Shown: one piece after another, positions 11,501 to 25,100 of the stretch
Numbering within the stretch: the stretch's first letter is position 1
Layout of the letters: each line of letters opens with the position of its first letter
NCBI RefSeq assembly: GCF_018446385.1
Contig: NC_055992.1
Coordinates: 103,186,947 to 103,250,946, forward strand
Origin: Zingiber officinale
Lineage: Eukaryota > Streptophyta > Magnoliopsida > Zingiberales > Zingiberaceae
Length of the DNA stretch: 64,000 nt
Direction: 5' to 3'
The notes under the pieces: model-generated
Databases searched by the model: none
Seen by the model: only the letters and a program-made list of their open reading frames with translations
What the model was told of the DNA's origin: nothing
Translations under genes and position numbers: made by a program

Positions 11501-14500
11501 TCCATACTTGTAGGCATATATACAAACACCCCTCGTGGTAGGATGCCTCAGATTACATCCTTTTTCTTTTGCATAATTAATAAAATGATCAATTTGAATT
11601 GAGTAAAATATGAATGAAGTGTGACATTCATCTTATTACTGAATCCATTTAGCTTGTCTTGACCAATCCAGTGTTGGATTGTTTTCACTCCCAGTTCTAT
11701 CTGTTCATGAACATTAAGAAGTAGAGCTTAGTGATGGCTATGTTCAGATTGTTAATTTACTGAACCTAGAAAATATGAGGCAGCATGTTCTTTTAGCATA
11801 CTAATTCAACATGCTCCAACCTTCCCGAAGCTAAATTGAGCTTGTTTATTTTAACTTGAAATTACAACAGTAGTGTTCTTTCATTTATTGTTTGAAGCTG
11901 GCCTGCCTTTAGACCACTCAAGGGCATACTTATTGCACATGTCGCCAAATGTTTTTAGATACTTATCAACTTTGTCATTTGAAGCACTAGGTTAATTCTC
12001 TATCTTCTATTTTCTGATGAAATCTTTTGTTGAACTTGAAAATCGATTCTTGTGGTTCACATCTGTTGGTTGCAAACATGTGGGGCAGAGCTCCTTATGC
12101 TGCCTATCATGAAACAGTTTAAAGAATATCAGTTTCTTTTCCTTGCATGTTGAATGATGGTTATAGTTCTCAATTTTAGCAAATTTTCCTGTTTAATTAA
12201 CATAGCATGTGTCATACAGGCCTCCTTAGAAGAAGAGAAGGATACTTTGAGAAATTCAATTAGCAAGCTTCAAAATAATTTGCGAATGGTAGCCTTAAAT
12301 ATGGAAAGGAACAAACAAGTGAATCCATGACTCTTGATCTTCTTTACCATGATCTTTAATGTTTTGTGGACTTGTAGGGACTCCAAATCGAGCAACATCT
12401 TAGGAGAAATGTACGATCTTTAGAGACAAAACAGGTGAAAGATCAGTATTTTGATTTTGTCATAAATAGCTTTCTTTACTATAAAATGTAAGTATTATGA
12501 AACATAAATTGATATGGAATACAGATAATGTTGGCTTCGTTGGTAAAGGAAGGATTATCAGCAATGCGAAGTTATCATGTGGAACATAGGTTAAAGATCA
12601 TACAAGAGTTGGATGAAGTATCATCTTGGATGGACAAAATGCTTGTTGAGGTTCGTAGAAGATTGAGTGAATCTCAGATGGACCATGAATCAAGTGTAGT
12701 GTCCTCTGACGGAGAGAAACAATGTGATGACGTTGAATGCAAAGATGTGCATGTCATGAATGATGTTAACTCCCATTTATTGGACAGGGTTTGTATTCTT
12801 TCTATCTAATCTTTTTGTCTTGAGAAAAAAAAATATTTGAGACCTAGCTCTCTTGTCCACATTATACTAGAATAATTTGCATTAGTTGCTCATATTTTCT
12901 TGTGTTAACAAATTTATTGTGCCAATTATTAGTTAATTCCTGACATATTTACTTTGCATCGCCCTGAGAAAAAGGAAAAAATAGGTGGTAATTTCCCCTT
13001 TATTCTATGGTTACAAAGCTTTGGCTCAGTTTGTTTTTGATCATGAAGTTTGATTCAAGTTGGATGCCTATTTTTTACCATATAACTTCTAAAGAAACAA
13101 ATTTCCTTTCACTCAAAGCCTAACAGGAATGTCATGTAGCAGCACTTAGCTCCCTGCTTATCTTTTTCCCATGCATTGTCAGTCCATGCGTATGTCTGCT
13201 ATCATGAAAAGGAACTACTTTTGATTCTGTATCGGTGTCTCTCCTATCATTTTCACTACCAGTCCCATGATTGAGTGTCCTCCATATTGCTGAGAGTCAG
13301 AGGCCACTTTGCAGAAGAATTTCTGTCATTTTTTTGGCTTCTTGTTTATCAGCTCATTTGTCTGACTTCATGTTTTTGATTCTGCATCGATGTCATTTTT
13401 CTTGTTTCTTGGCTTCACAGAGGAATTCCTGTCATTGCTTGGTTTCTTTGTCGTTTTCTAACCTGTTGGTACTTAATTATTTAGGGTTTGTTTATCAGCT
13501 CAATTGTCTGGCCCTTGCATTGCTTGGTTTCTTTTCAGTTTCTAGCCTGTGGGTATTTAATTATTTAGGGCTTTTGTGTACGTCAAAGTAGTCACCTGAA
13601 AATGTAGTTTTACTTGCATAATGCTTCAACCTGGGATACCTATCCATAGTGAATAAAGACAACAATGGATTGACATTCAAGATCAAGCTGCACCATGGAA
13701 GGAATGGTGGAAAAAGGAATTTGAAAGATTTAAGAGAATTTGCACAGAATGAGAGTATAAGCTGAAACCAGCTTATAATGCTGAAAAGAGGGGAAACGCC
13801 TAGTATAACCATTACTAGCATATTGACAATCACCCGTCCTACAGTTGGCATGTGGCTCGTAGTGGACCACTCTAAATATAAGGCGGTCCACTGCCCACCT
13901 TCCAGTACTTATGCTCAAAAGTATATTTCAATTGTATCAGATGACATGCTATGAACTTATGAACACTGATTGTGCTTTTGCCTGTTCAAAGTGGACTGTA
14001 TTTATTACCTGTTATAAAAACTAGGACTTCATATGTCTCCTTTCTGTTTTTATTATTCATGAGACTAATCCTACAACAAAATGGAAAAATGGTCACTTTT
14101 GGTTTAGAATGGCAAGCATTTTGTGAACAATAAGTTACAAAAATGTTGATTTGACATGGTCTTATTAAGCACTTGTAGAGGTAAACTATTTGGTAGTATG
14201 AATTTTGTGTGGTTGATTGGTCATTAGACAGTGCCGTGATGAAGTTCATGCCGACATGCACAATCAATCATTATGGTTTGTCAGTTTAACTGTGTTATTC
14301 AACCATGCATAAGACAGAAAGCTGATGCTCTCTTGATTTAAATATTTCAAGTTCAAAAGTAAAAACTGAGTTCCATGAAAAAAAACAAGGAAATGTTCCC
14401 CGAGTGGTGATAACAATGTGATCCATTGTTACTTTTAGTCTTTACACGTGATAAGACAGGTTATAGCAATGAGGTACATGAAACCATTAACACTGAAAAG

Positions 14501-17500
14501 ATACAACAAAGCACTGTGAGGTGGTTTTTTTTTAAAATAAAAAACATGTTAAGATGTGACTCCCAAATGCAGATAAATAAAAATAGAATATATATTTTGT
14601 TTGATTATGACTTACGTGGCTGAAAATTATAGCATGAAAAAGGTGGAGGCAAGGAATGCTTAATATATGGTGTTATTTTCATGATCTACATAATGAATGA
14701 TTTGTTGATTACATCTCAAGGAATGCTTAGGCTACTCCTCAATTGCAGAAGATTGATTACATCTCAAAGAACTCTATTGTTCCTATTTTTTTGTAATTTA
14801 ATCTTTATTAAGCCACTCTCCTCAATTGCAGAAGATTGATATTCCTTCAAGTAATGCTGTGCATAGCAATGGCAACACATGTGATACACCAAGTGCCTTT
14901 GCACTAGCATTGCAAGAGAAGGTATACTGCATCTCAAATATTAAACTTTTACATTGTGTTCGACTTCAGTATCCCTTTATCTGTTTCCAACACTTTCATG
15001 CTGAGATACAAATTTTGAAAGAATGAAATATTTTAAATGTTAATTTATGAAGCTTATTCCATATTCCGCTTCCAGGTTGAAGCATTACTGCTCTTATCAC
15101 AGCAAGAAGAGAGACATATGTTGGAGAGAGATCTTAACAAAGCTCTGCAAAATAAGTTAGAGGAACTCCAAAGAAATTTGTCTCAAGTAAGTTTCTCTTT
15201 AAGGCGTTCTCCAGCTTGCATACTAAATGTTTGCTGGATATAAAACCATATCCATCATATAAAGTGTAATCTTAGGGGCATGATTTGGTGGATCACAAAA
15301 GCTTTTATTAACAAAGGTACAAGATTTGGTCTGAGTATGTGACTAACTTAACATGCCCCAGTTCCTAAAATGAGTTCTTCCAGGATCACATAGGATTGTT
15401 GGGTTCCTTTATCTCACTTGGTAAATAAATAATAAAATGTGCTGATTGCCTCCTACAGCTGTTAACCATACAGCTCAGGAAATCAAGGTCTCTAGCAGAA
15501 ACATTCTTTTACACTGTTTATTATGGATCTGGTGATAATACTGTTGGTAATTATTGTGGTTATTTCATATTTGAAATTCTTCTTGTAGACAATGACTTTC
15601 CATTTGTGATATAAAACACCCTCAGTGTGATTAGGTTTACGCGCTAAGGTTTTGTTTTAAGATGATTTATTACCTTGAATATGATATACAGAAAAAGTAG
15701 TGACTGAATATATTTCCTTTGACAGTTGACAAAATAATTGAGGGTTATGTCAAGTAACAAGGATCTGTTTGTTGGGACTTCAATACACACTAACCTTTTT
15801 ATTATGATCCTTCAACATGTTACTACAACGTGCACTTGTACTGACATGATATACATTCACAGTCCTTCCAAAATTGATACCTTTATTGTTGATGTTTTCT
15901 TTCTATTATGCTTCCTAGGTTACCAGTGAGAAGGTCAACGCTCTCATGGAATTGGCTGAACTTAAAAGAGATTATGAACTATTAAAAGAGTATGTTGCCT
16001 ATTGTCCGTTATCTTTATTAGTTTCCATTGGCTGATATTTGCTGTTCATAACTGTGAAAGGTATTGGGATTATTAGGGGCAGTGAGTTTGGTTCCAAGTT
16101 AGTACATCTAGGATTAGAGTTTTAATATAAGTCTATATATGCTCATGTAATGATTATGCCTTAAATAATGCTTTAAGAGTAGAACACCTATTTTACACTT
16201 TTAAATGACCATTTAATTCACTCGATGATGGTTGTCAATACAAATGCGATATTCCAGATGGTCGTTGTACTCCAGAGCATCCATAAAAGAAAATACAAAA
16301 TTATATGTACTGTATTTTGTTTAAATATACTTGGTCATTGTATAATGGTCGTACACGCTTGAATTGCTCGAGTTTCAGATGGCTGACAAGTTTTACCTCA
16401 TTGGTAAGTTGGTAGAACAAAAATCTTAGAAGTAGGTGATCCCTGAACGCTCGAGTTTCAGATGTCTGCCTAGCTTTATGAACATTCTAGAATTGTAGTT
16501 CATCCCTGAGTGTTATATCATGGTTTACTATGAAGCCCTTGAAGATATTCTTGAATTTTTTGTTAGTTTATGGCACTTTTAGTATGTGCACATATTATTC
16601 TATCCTTTCCATGTTTCGTCCATGCCAGATGGAAAATGCAGTTCTACTTTTAGCTTTGGAAAAACTTTGGCAAATAAAGTTCCTATGATTTAGCCATTGC
16701 AGGAACAACAGTCGTAGTTTGAAAGACAGTTGTTTTGTTGATTCTGATAAAAACATTACTATCCAAGAACAAGAAGGGAAATTGAAGAATATTTTGAAAA
16801 AAACATACTTGAAGCGTTGGATGGTGCCTGACCACAAACATCAAGATGGCTCTCCAAGAAACATTGAAGAGAGTGACCCAGCCAAAACTAAGCATTCTAA
16901 TATAAATTTTGCTAGGTTAGTATTTTTTTTTTCCCCCTTTAGATGCCAAGCAACAAACATTCTGAATATACATATAATCATGTTTGTGTAGTCAATTTTT
17001 CCAGCTACTCAGTTCATAGTACAACTGACTCTGCACTTGTATGTGCATGTGCTTTGAAAAACTAGAAAAAAATGGCACACAATTGATGCCATTAATGATG
17101 ATGGTTTTGCATGCTCACAATTACCAATCAGTTGCAAGTTGTACACCAACTACTTGATGCATTTACATGTCATTGGTAATCTTGTCAATTATTTATGAAT
17201 ATGAAAGTGTAGATACAGACAGATATGAATGGTCATATTGACATTAGTAAGGTCAGCAAAATTATTTTTTTCTTAGATTATTGAGACATGTTAGGTATTT
17301 ATAGGATTAAGATTGAACATGTGTAGTTTTACTCAATGTTTTGATTTAAGTGGAACACAATAGTTAAGTTTGGTATTAATTTTTTTTCTTGTTTTCTCAA
17401 GGCAATTGTTTTATGATCATTTTTCATTTACTGCAGATTAAAAATTGAAAATGCTACTTTCCAAGAAAGCATAGCTCGTTTGGAACACCTTACCTCCTCA

Positions 17501-18762
17501 ATTCGTAGACTTCATCTTTTGCTTTTGAAGGTTAGCCATCAATTATGGATAATTTTGATCGGCAGAATCTTCATTTAGGTGCTTTTGGCCGTATGACCTT
17601 TTTTATATCCTCATTGAACAGATGATTCTAGTTCACATTTAATTCTTATGTATAATTCTGAGTTCACTATAGAATTTATACAGATGTCACTTGGCATTTC
17701 TTTAGTTCAAACCATCGGTCATCCTGATCCTAGTTTTTTCCTTCTCTTTAAAACATATCAACCCTTGTTGTTTAAGAGAGTTTCATTTGATGTGTTACCT
17801 GATCTCTTCAATTGCTTTTGTCCTTTTCTTTTTCTTTTTGGATCTATATCAATAATTTATTAAGCAGTTTGTCTGAGTATTCATTGGAAGAAATCGGTAT
17901 GCTAGGAAACTTGCACACAGCTTTAGTTTTTGTTCTCGTTTTTGGCATACCAATTTACACACGGTGCCACCTTATTTATGGTCAATACACCTTAATGGCT
18001 TGGTCATGGAGATGATAAAAATCTTGTTCGTTATTCTATTTTCTTCTGTGAAGCTCATTTGTTTCGAGCTTGATGATATCTCAGTTTGCCCAACTTTTCG
18101 CCATTCTGTAATGACACCATCATAATCGTTGTTTTCTTCCCAATTGTTGAGTACTGTAGATGAACTCTTGCAATTGATCTGTTTACCTTCAGTTGCGTTG
18201 GTTCCCTTCCAATTGTTGACTACTGTAGATGAACTCTTGCAATTGATCTGTTTACCTTCAGTTGCGTTGGTTCCCTCCCAATTGTTGACTACTGTAGATG
18301 AACACTTGCAAGTGAACTGTTCATCTTCAGTCGCCTTTATACATGGATATATATACATAGTCATGTGTAACACACAATAACATGGTGGCGTTATCAGCCT
18401 GAAAACTATGATATTAACTTGCATCTGTTAAATATAATCCATCAAACATGATATTCCTTGCGTAGGCTCAAAATGAAGCTTCATCCATCGAAAGTACAAT
18501 TGAAGCATTGAGCAATATCATGACAGAGGCAAAGCAAATGAAGACTGTGCTTGATGGATCGCTCCCGATCAGCTGGTCCGGGGATGAATCTGATGCCTAC
18601 AAAAGTCTTTACGAGTCATCCGATCCTTCGGAGGCCTCCAAAAGTGAGAAAAGTGATGCTATTCCTGCTGCCGGACGAGAGATGGCAGAACTTCTGCTGC
18701 TTGCTACCAAGCTTCTAATCCAAAACATGAGCAAGTGCGATGATTTACATGCAAGTGCTTAA
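5579..18762 (+). CDS. long coiled-coil protein of unknown function, 17 exons
   Basis: I do not recognise a named family. Coding exons: 5579-5639, 6112-6205, 6300-6408, 6481-6519, 8162-8245, 8338-8399, 9465-9567, 10841-10990, 12220-12288, 12378-12434, 12525-12788, 14832-14921, 15076-15186, 15919-15989, 16703-16915, 17437-17530 and 18466-18762. They sum to 1968 nt (655 residues) with every phase consistent. The N-terminus carries a conserved-looking block (IEQLCMQQAGPSYLAVATRM, about residues 28-47), then heptad-rich Glu/Lys/Leu segments typical of coiled coils (about 50-180, 250-350 and 420-480). A basic stretch (KNILKKTYLKRW) lies near residue 500. The C-terminus is acidic and Ser-rich, then ends in a hydrophobic helix (REMAELLLLATKLLIQNM). 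No signal peptide or membrane segment is seen. A structural or cytoskeleton/trafficking scaffold role is only a guess. The last intron holds a 69-bp tandem repeat, and exon 12 has a duplicated acceptor. Confidence 0.85.
14735..14840 (+). repeat. duplicated 3' splice site before exon 12 of the coiled-coil gene
   Basis: An exact 23-bp sequence containing the pyrimidine tract, the TTGCAG acceptor and the first nine exon bases occurs at 14735-14757 and again at 14818-14840, 83 bp apart. The second copy is the one that keeps the reading frame. Use of the first would read 15 codons and reach a stop. A neighbouring TTGATTACATCTCAA motif is also repeated (about 14704 and 14753). Confidence 0.8.
18141..18340. 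repeat. 69-bp tandem repeat, three units, in the last intron
   Basis: Units start at CAATTGTTGA near 18141, 18210 and 18279. The first two are nearly identical and the third more diverged. The 69-bp period is a multiple of three, so it creates periodic open frames on both strands. These have no support as genes. Confidence 0.8.
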
Positions 18763-19175
18763 TGTATGATCCATAATTGTAAAATTCTTATGCTGTATAT
18801 TTCTTCTAGATTTTTTCCTTGACAAACCACTTAAACCAAGCTATTGAATAAATTTGTTTATATATTTAGTAATTTAGAATATATTTGCACAAATAAAATT
18901 TATTTAAATATAAATAATTATATAGAGAATCAATTTCAATTGCCTTTTTATATAGTAATTTTATTTTGCGGGATAAAAAACCAATGTCAATTTAAGTAGG
19001 AATGAAGCAGTATGCTATTAATTGTTTGTTAAATACTTCAATGACATTTTGAAATTTAAAACTAATATCAAAATAAAAATTCAGGAAAAATTACATCATT
19101 TCCTATGAATAATATTGACACGAAATAACATCAAACAAAAAGAGGAATGACTTGTTCATTGCCCAAAGTGCATCC
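18763..19175. other. convergent 3' spacer
   Basis: This AT-rich spacer lies between the stop codons of two convergent genes (coiled-coil on plus, PPR on minus). It must hold both 3' UTRs and poly(A) sites. No gene is seen. Confidence 0.6.
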
Positions 19176-22100
19176 TTAATCTTCTTGCCTAATCCTCCAC
19201 CTTTCAAGTATTTCTGATGCCGGCGGCGATTCTGGGAAAGGTGTTCGTATTCCAGAAGTTAACAAATCCAGTGTTGAATCAGTAAAATAAAACTCTTCGT
19301 TGTGCTCAAAACAGGAATGTTCGCTTCTTTGAGCCCCTGCAGGTGAACTGCTTTCCAAATTATCAAATTCTTCCAGCAAACTGGCATTAGCGCTGCTCTC
19401 TGCATCAAGCATTTCAACGAGACTGCATGAATAAGAAGTCGATGACAGAGATGGCGACCTGCCATCTATTCGGCCGGGCACATCAACATGTTGATAATCC
19501 TTAATTTTTTCATCATTTTCCAAACTGCCGATCGAACCTGCAACAGACTCTGTGCCCTCCAAAAATCTTCGACCAGAAATCAAGTGCAGTGACTTCAAAA
19601 AAATTGGGACGGGATCTTCCATCACAAGGCTGCAGCTCTGCAAATGGTTTAGTAGGTCTTGCAACTTCCCCATGCCCAATGTAGCGATCTGCCTCTCCAG
19701 TAAGCTGGTCCACTGACTTTCACTCACTGAAAGCGAAGCATGAGCCATACTGTTGAGTAGACTCACTGTCCTTCCCAAATCCCCTTGGGCGATGGTCTGG
19801 CATATCATTTCCATGAAAAGCGATGTATGAGGAATTTCTTCAGCCTCCAGAATTGTGTCGAATGCATGCTCTAGCAAATGCCACTGAAAAGAAACCAGAC
19901 GATACTAGTAAGTTAATCAGTATGCATACGTGAGATTACATAACAAGCAATCTCAGGCCTATAAATATTTTAACTGACATCTAAGGCATGTAAAGTTGTA
20001 AACAAAAAAGACAAGGAACCATGGAAAAGGTGCCTCATTGTTACTAGATAATTGAGGTTCGAGCCTTGTCTCTGCTTCAAGAGTTACAACATTTTACATA
20101 GATGTCCCTATCTAAATTTCATGCCAAATATGCTTTAGTACAAGAATGTGCAGAATAATTGAGCCAGTATGACAACATAAGGAAAAGATTCTAATTAATT
20201 TCCTTAGATGAATTGATTTGATGAATATAAAAGCATGTCTGAAACCATTCCGGGTCACTTTCGTTTTGGTATTCTTGATCTTCAATAAGTGTACATGCCA
20301 TGAAACCATTCAAAAGGTTTCTTCCTAGACACAACAATAGAGGTGGTACCATATGTGATAACTGTAGTAGCAAGCAACAAATAAGTTACAGAAAAACTAT
20401 TCTATCAAAATTTAATAACAAGACACCATGAGATTCATGAACCTGAGAAAACTGAAAAAAATAGTAAATAGAAGCTTACCTTTCCAGCTCTGGATGCTTT
20501 AACTAGGCACCATGAAAATTTTCTATGATCTAGCTTGAAACCAGACAAAATCATCTCCTTGTAGACATACTCAAAGTACTCCCATTGTTGGGAAGAAGCA
20601 GATGCCTCTAGCATAGATTTATATGAATATGAATCCAGCTGAAGAGATGAATAATTTCCAGAGGATTCTAAACCGCCATGTGTGGCTTTAGTAGCTTCAA
20701 ATAGTTCTTTAGCTTTTGCAAACATGTCAGCACAAGAATAGACTTTCAGCATGGCATTTATGGTTCCAACATTAGGAGCACAGTGGTCTTTCATATGTTC
20801 AAAAATTGAGATGCAGTCACTAACGAATCCACCATCCAATGAAGCTAGGATCATACCAGTGAATGCTACCTCCAAAGGTTTTCTAAAAGGGACCCTTTTT
20901 AATTTCTCAACCTGCAATTTTAACATTGAAAAAACATAATCTGTCGATAATACAGCAGCAAAATACTGAAAGAACCATAGCAGGCAGATTAATACTACTA
21001 AAGCATGTAATAATGAATATCAAAGAGAAGTGAATATTTATATTTGCTCAAAGATCAATTAGATTAAGTCAAATAAAAAGGTAAACTACACAAACAAGCA
21101 ACCAATATTATATTTTGCATGTAAAAAATTATATATTACATAGAGAGCGTTGCTTTCTAATAAGAAATAGATGGCAAAAAACTGTCTTAGTAAATCAAAA
21201 GAAAGAGTTGAGGCGTCAACTGAGAAAAAGATAGGCTTTGGAAGTAATAAAGCAAAAGAGTAGGTTGAGAGTATGATAACACATCATGCTGATAGGAACC
21301 AAAGCAGTTTGTTTAACAGTGCACGTTATTCACATAGTATTTCTGGTTCAATAAGCAAAATCTCTTAGTAGTATCGAAGGCTAAAGTCACTGCGCCAGAG
21401 GCACCAATGCATTTAATTCCCAGAGCCAATAGATCAGATGTGCATGGTGCATAACTAACAACTCAGAACATGTTTTAAGACAAATAACAAAATTGATTGA
21501 ACAATTACAAGAATATATATATGTGTTTAGAGAAAAAAAGATGACTAAGAACTCGCCTTCTGATGTGAATGAAAACCAGCAAATATAATCAGTATGTGCA
21601 TGATGCATATATGCTAAATCAGAAGTAGGGCTGTAAATAAACCAAGCGTTCATGAACAAGTTTGGTGTTCGGCTTGGTAAAAGTTTGTTTATATTCGTTC
21701 AATATACATAAGATTAATTAAACAAACAAGCTTGAACAGCTCGTTAAGCTAAACAAACAAGGTTGAACATATATGTGTTCAGCTTGTTAACGTTCGTGAA
21801 CTTTTTTCAATATGCTAAATAAATAATAAAATAAAATAAATAAATAAATTTAAATTATCATTTTTAATAACCAATTAAACAATTAAGGGTGCGTTTGGTT
21901 TGTGCGTTTTTCATTTTCATTTTCTGAAAACGTGCATTTCTGAAAAAGGTGTTTGGTTTGTATTTTTTGTGTCTGTTTTCTAAAATAATAGATAGTGTTT
22001 TCTAAAAAAAGATATTTCAAAAACTTGGTTCATTTTAAGTTCGGCTCGGCTCGGCTTGGTTACCTTATCAAACAAGCTTGAACACCCCAAAGCTCGACTC

Positions 22101-25100
22101 GGCTTGTTTACAACCCTAATCAGAAGCATCGGAGAAAATGTTTTACCACACAAAAACAATATCAAAAATAATGGTTAGAAAATCAGATGGATAAAGAACC
22201 CTCATTCTTCTGCAATGAAAATCAGTAAATAAAAGAAATACATTCTCCAGTGGAACACAGCTAAGATGAGAATGTGCATAAGTTAGTATAAATGCACACA
22301 GCTGCTTTAATAGAACAGATGCTGATAAAAAAATTGCACCTCAATCATCGCATCTCGCCATCTACCTTTGTTGCAAAGGCAACAAGCTAACTCGTAATAG
22401 ACACTAGCTGCTCCAACAACTCCTCTATGTTCCATTTCCATGACGACTTCAAGTGCGTCATCTATTTTACCTTCTTCCCAAAAGGCTCTAACAAGAACTG
22501 CAACCATCAAATCAGTGGAATTCTCCCCCCACATCAGAATCGATGTAAAAAAAAGATCATAAAATAGTACCTCTGTAGGTTTGTGCTTTGGGAGCTATTC
22601 CACCTTTTCGCATCTTTTCAAAGAACTTGTGTACCAGATCATACTTCCCCGCTTTCAGCATGACCTTTCAACAAGCAGTTCCTGTAAGACTATAGTTGAA
22701 AGTGTCTCTTCAGAAAATAAGAGGGAGATGAGTATATCGGTAATCTTAACACTGTTTGGTGCTAATATGGACCATCAGAATGCAGTAGTATAAAGTGTAA
22801 ACACAAAAGAGATAAACACTAAGAACCACCACCACTCAATATCAAAAAAGAGGAATAAGGTGGAGGGGCAAGCTCCCTTCTCTCTCTCTCTCCCCCCTCC
22901 TTTCCACTTGGTATTAGTATATAGAGTAATAACCACCACTCATTGGTCTAACCCAGTTTGACCAAACTCCAAAACCAACAACAACCAAGCCTGTATTCCA
23001 TTAAAGGGGATCAACTATATGAATACTCCTACGCCTAGATCCATACATAATATTTACCTAAGTTTTAACACTAGTTGACAACCTAGCGTAAGTCTCCTTT
23101 ATCTCGATTTATTGGCTATGGACATACCAAGCTCCAAAACCACAATCCAAAAATCAAGATATTGTCTTTTAGCTGTCATTTAAAGTTGTTCAAAAAGACT
23201 TCCATCCTTCAGTATTTAAAAAACCTCAAAAAAGCATAATAATAATAAAAAACAAATCACTATGTCCAACTGTTTAGCAGATTTTCTATAAAAATGATCA
23301 AATATTATCACTTGTAATGAACCTCCATCAAAATTATTCTTCTTTTATAATTGATTCGTGATCCAAATCTACAGACCAGCAAACATAAAACAAATCTTCA
23401 AGATTACAGCTTTGGCTTACATCCCCATATTAAACCATAATTAGGTTCATCCACAAAACATTTGATCATCTATAACAACCTACTGAATGTGCTCACGAAC
23501 AAAATTTATCTAAAGTGAACTCTGATGTTGTTTTTTGCAACAGATATAAAAGCTGGCAACTCATTGTTAGAGCAAGATTATACATTAGAAGTAGATATTA
23601 TGAGGAATCATGAATTTCAGAGATCTAAGGTGAATGAGAGAACATTCAGTCAGATGTCACAACTTCTAGTTTTTAAGCTTCTTAACAAGTTGAGAATTTC
23701 AAGAGAATAGACAAAATGGCAGTGATTTTCAAATTGAGAACTCAAGAGTTTTTGCCAAGTTGAAAAATAAAATTTTTTCTTGCCTATGATATCTAAAACA
23801 AAGAGTAATGCGGAACATACTTCCATAGCTAAACCATATGTTGCTCCAGTAGGTTTAAAACCACTATATCTCATCTGTTCCAACACCCAAAACACTCCTT
23901 TCCATTGATGGGATGGAATGCAGGCATTCAAAACCTATAAACAAGTTAATATAAAATTAAAAAAAATTAACAGAATACAGTTACTATATCATGCCAAAAA
24001 AAGACAACTGTAAACAAATAAAAAAAATCACACAGCATTATAAATGACAATATCTGGCTCCATGCAGGGATCCCAATTTCTGCGATTCATGTTCTTAAGC
24101 TTTCTGGAGGGTTTTACTTTCATGCAATTGATAATGTTGATTAGCTCATGTACAAGACCAGCTTGACCAAGTGTGACTGAGATACTATGGTATGCAGCCA
24201 TGTCTGGATATAACTGCCCATCTTCCTAAGATCATCAAAATAGGAAAAACTATACAGTTAAAAATGATGAGGTGTAAAAGAGCATGAAAATTTTGAAATA
24301 AAAAAATATATATATTACCTGCATTTTCTTGAATAGTTGAAGAGCTTCAATTGGTCTCCTTTCCTTTCCAAGAACAGACAAAAGCTTGGTGTACACAAAC
24401 CTGCAAAATGGAGCTGAATGCATCAGTACTGAGGTATTCACATAGTTATTCCAAACTTTCAGTTATCATAATGATTCAAGGAAAACAAACAATCCACAAT
24501 TAGGAAAGGCATGGCTGCAGCAAGCAAGCACCAGTTTCAAGGTGAAAACCACTTCCATATGCCATACCTGCTTTTCTTATGCTTGTAGTTCTTTTCATTG
24601 TATACCCATTCCACAACAGACAGAGCAGAACTCCACTTTCCAAGATGTCCCAGCCGTTCAATTATTTTGAGTAGGGACATCTCTGTAAACAATATATCTG
24701 ATTTCCTCATCATCCATGAAAACTTCCAATCTTGCATGCTTAGGTTCGAACTGCTCAGCCTGAATGACAAATAGATGCTTAGAGTGGTTGACTTAGTAGT
24801 TCAAATGTAAGCAAATAAACTTTCTGATCATACAGGCTAAAGTCAACTACTTGGTCTTCAAATTAAAAAAGTAAGCAGAACATATTTCTTATTATACAGA
24901 GAAATGATGATAACCAGCGTTTAGGTGATGAAGATTGATTTGCCATATCATATGAAACGTATAGTCCATATTAACATTACAAGAAGAAGAAGAGTTATGA
25001 TCCAACTATTTGAGGTTATTACATGGATCTTATCCATCATTATGCTTCATGTAAGGCCACATCTCGCATGATAACCAAACTCACTCCCCAATACTCTGTT

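Noticed and set aside
13271-14623. Open frames in the long intron before exon 12 of the coiled-coil gene
   Set aside because: Imperfect internal repeats (TTTATCAGCTCA and TTGCTTGGTTTC) give chance open stretches. None has start context, similarity or splice sites that fit a gene.
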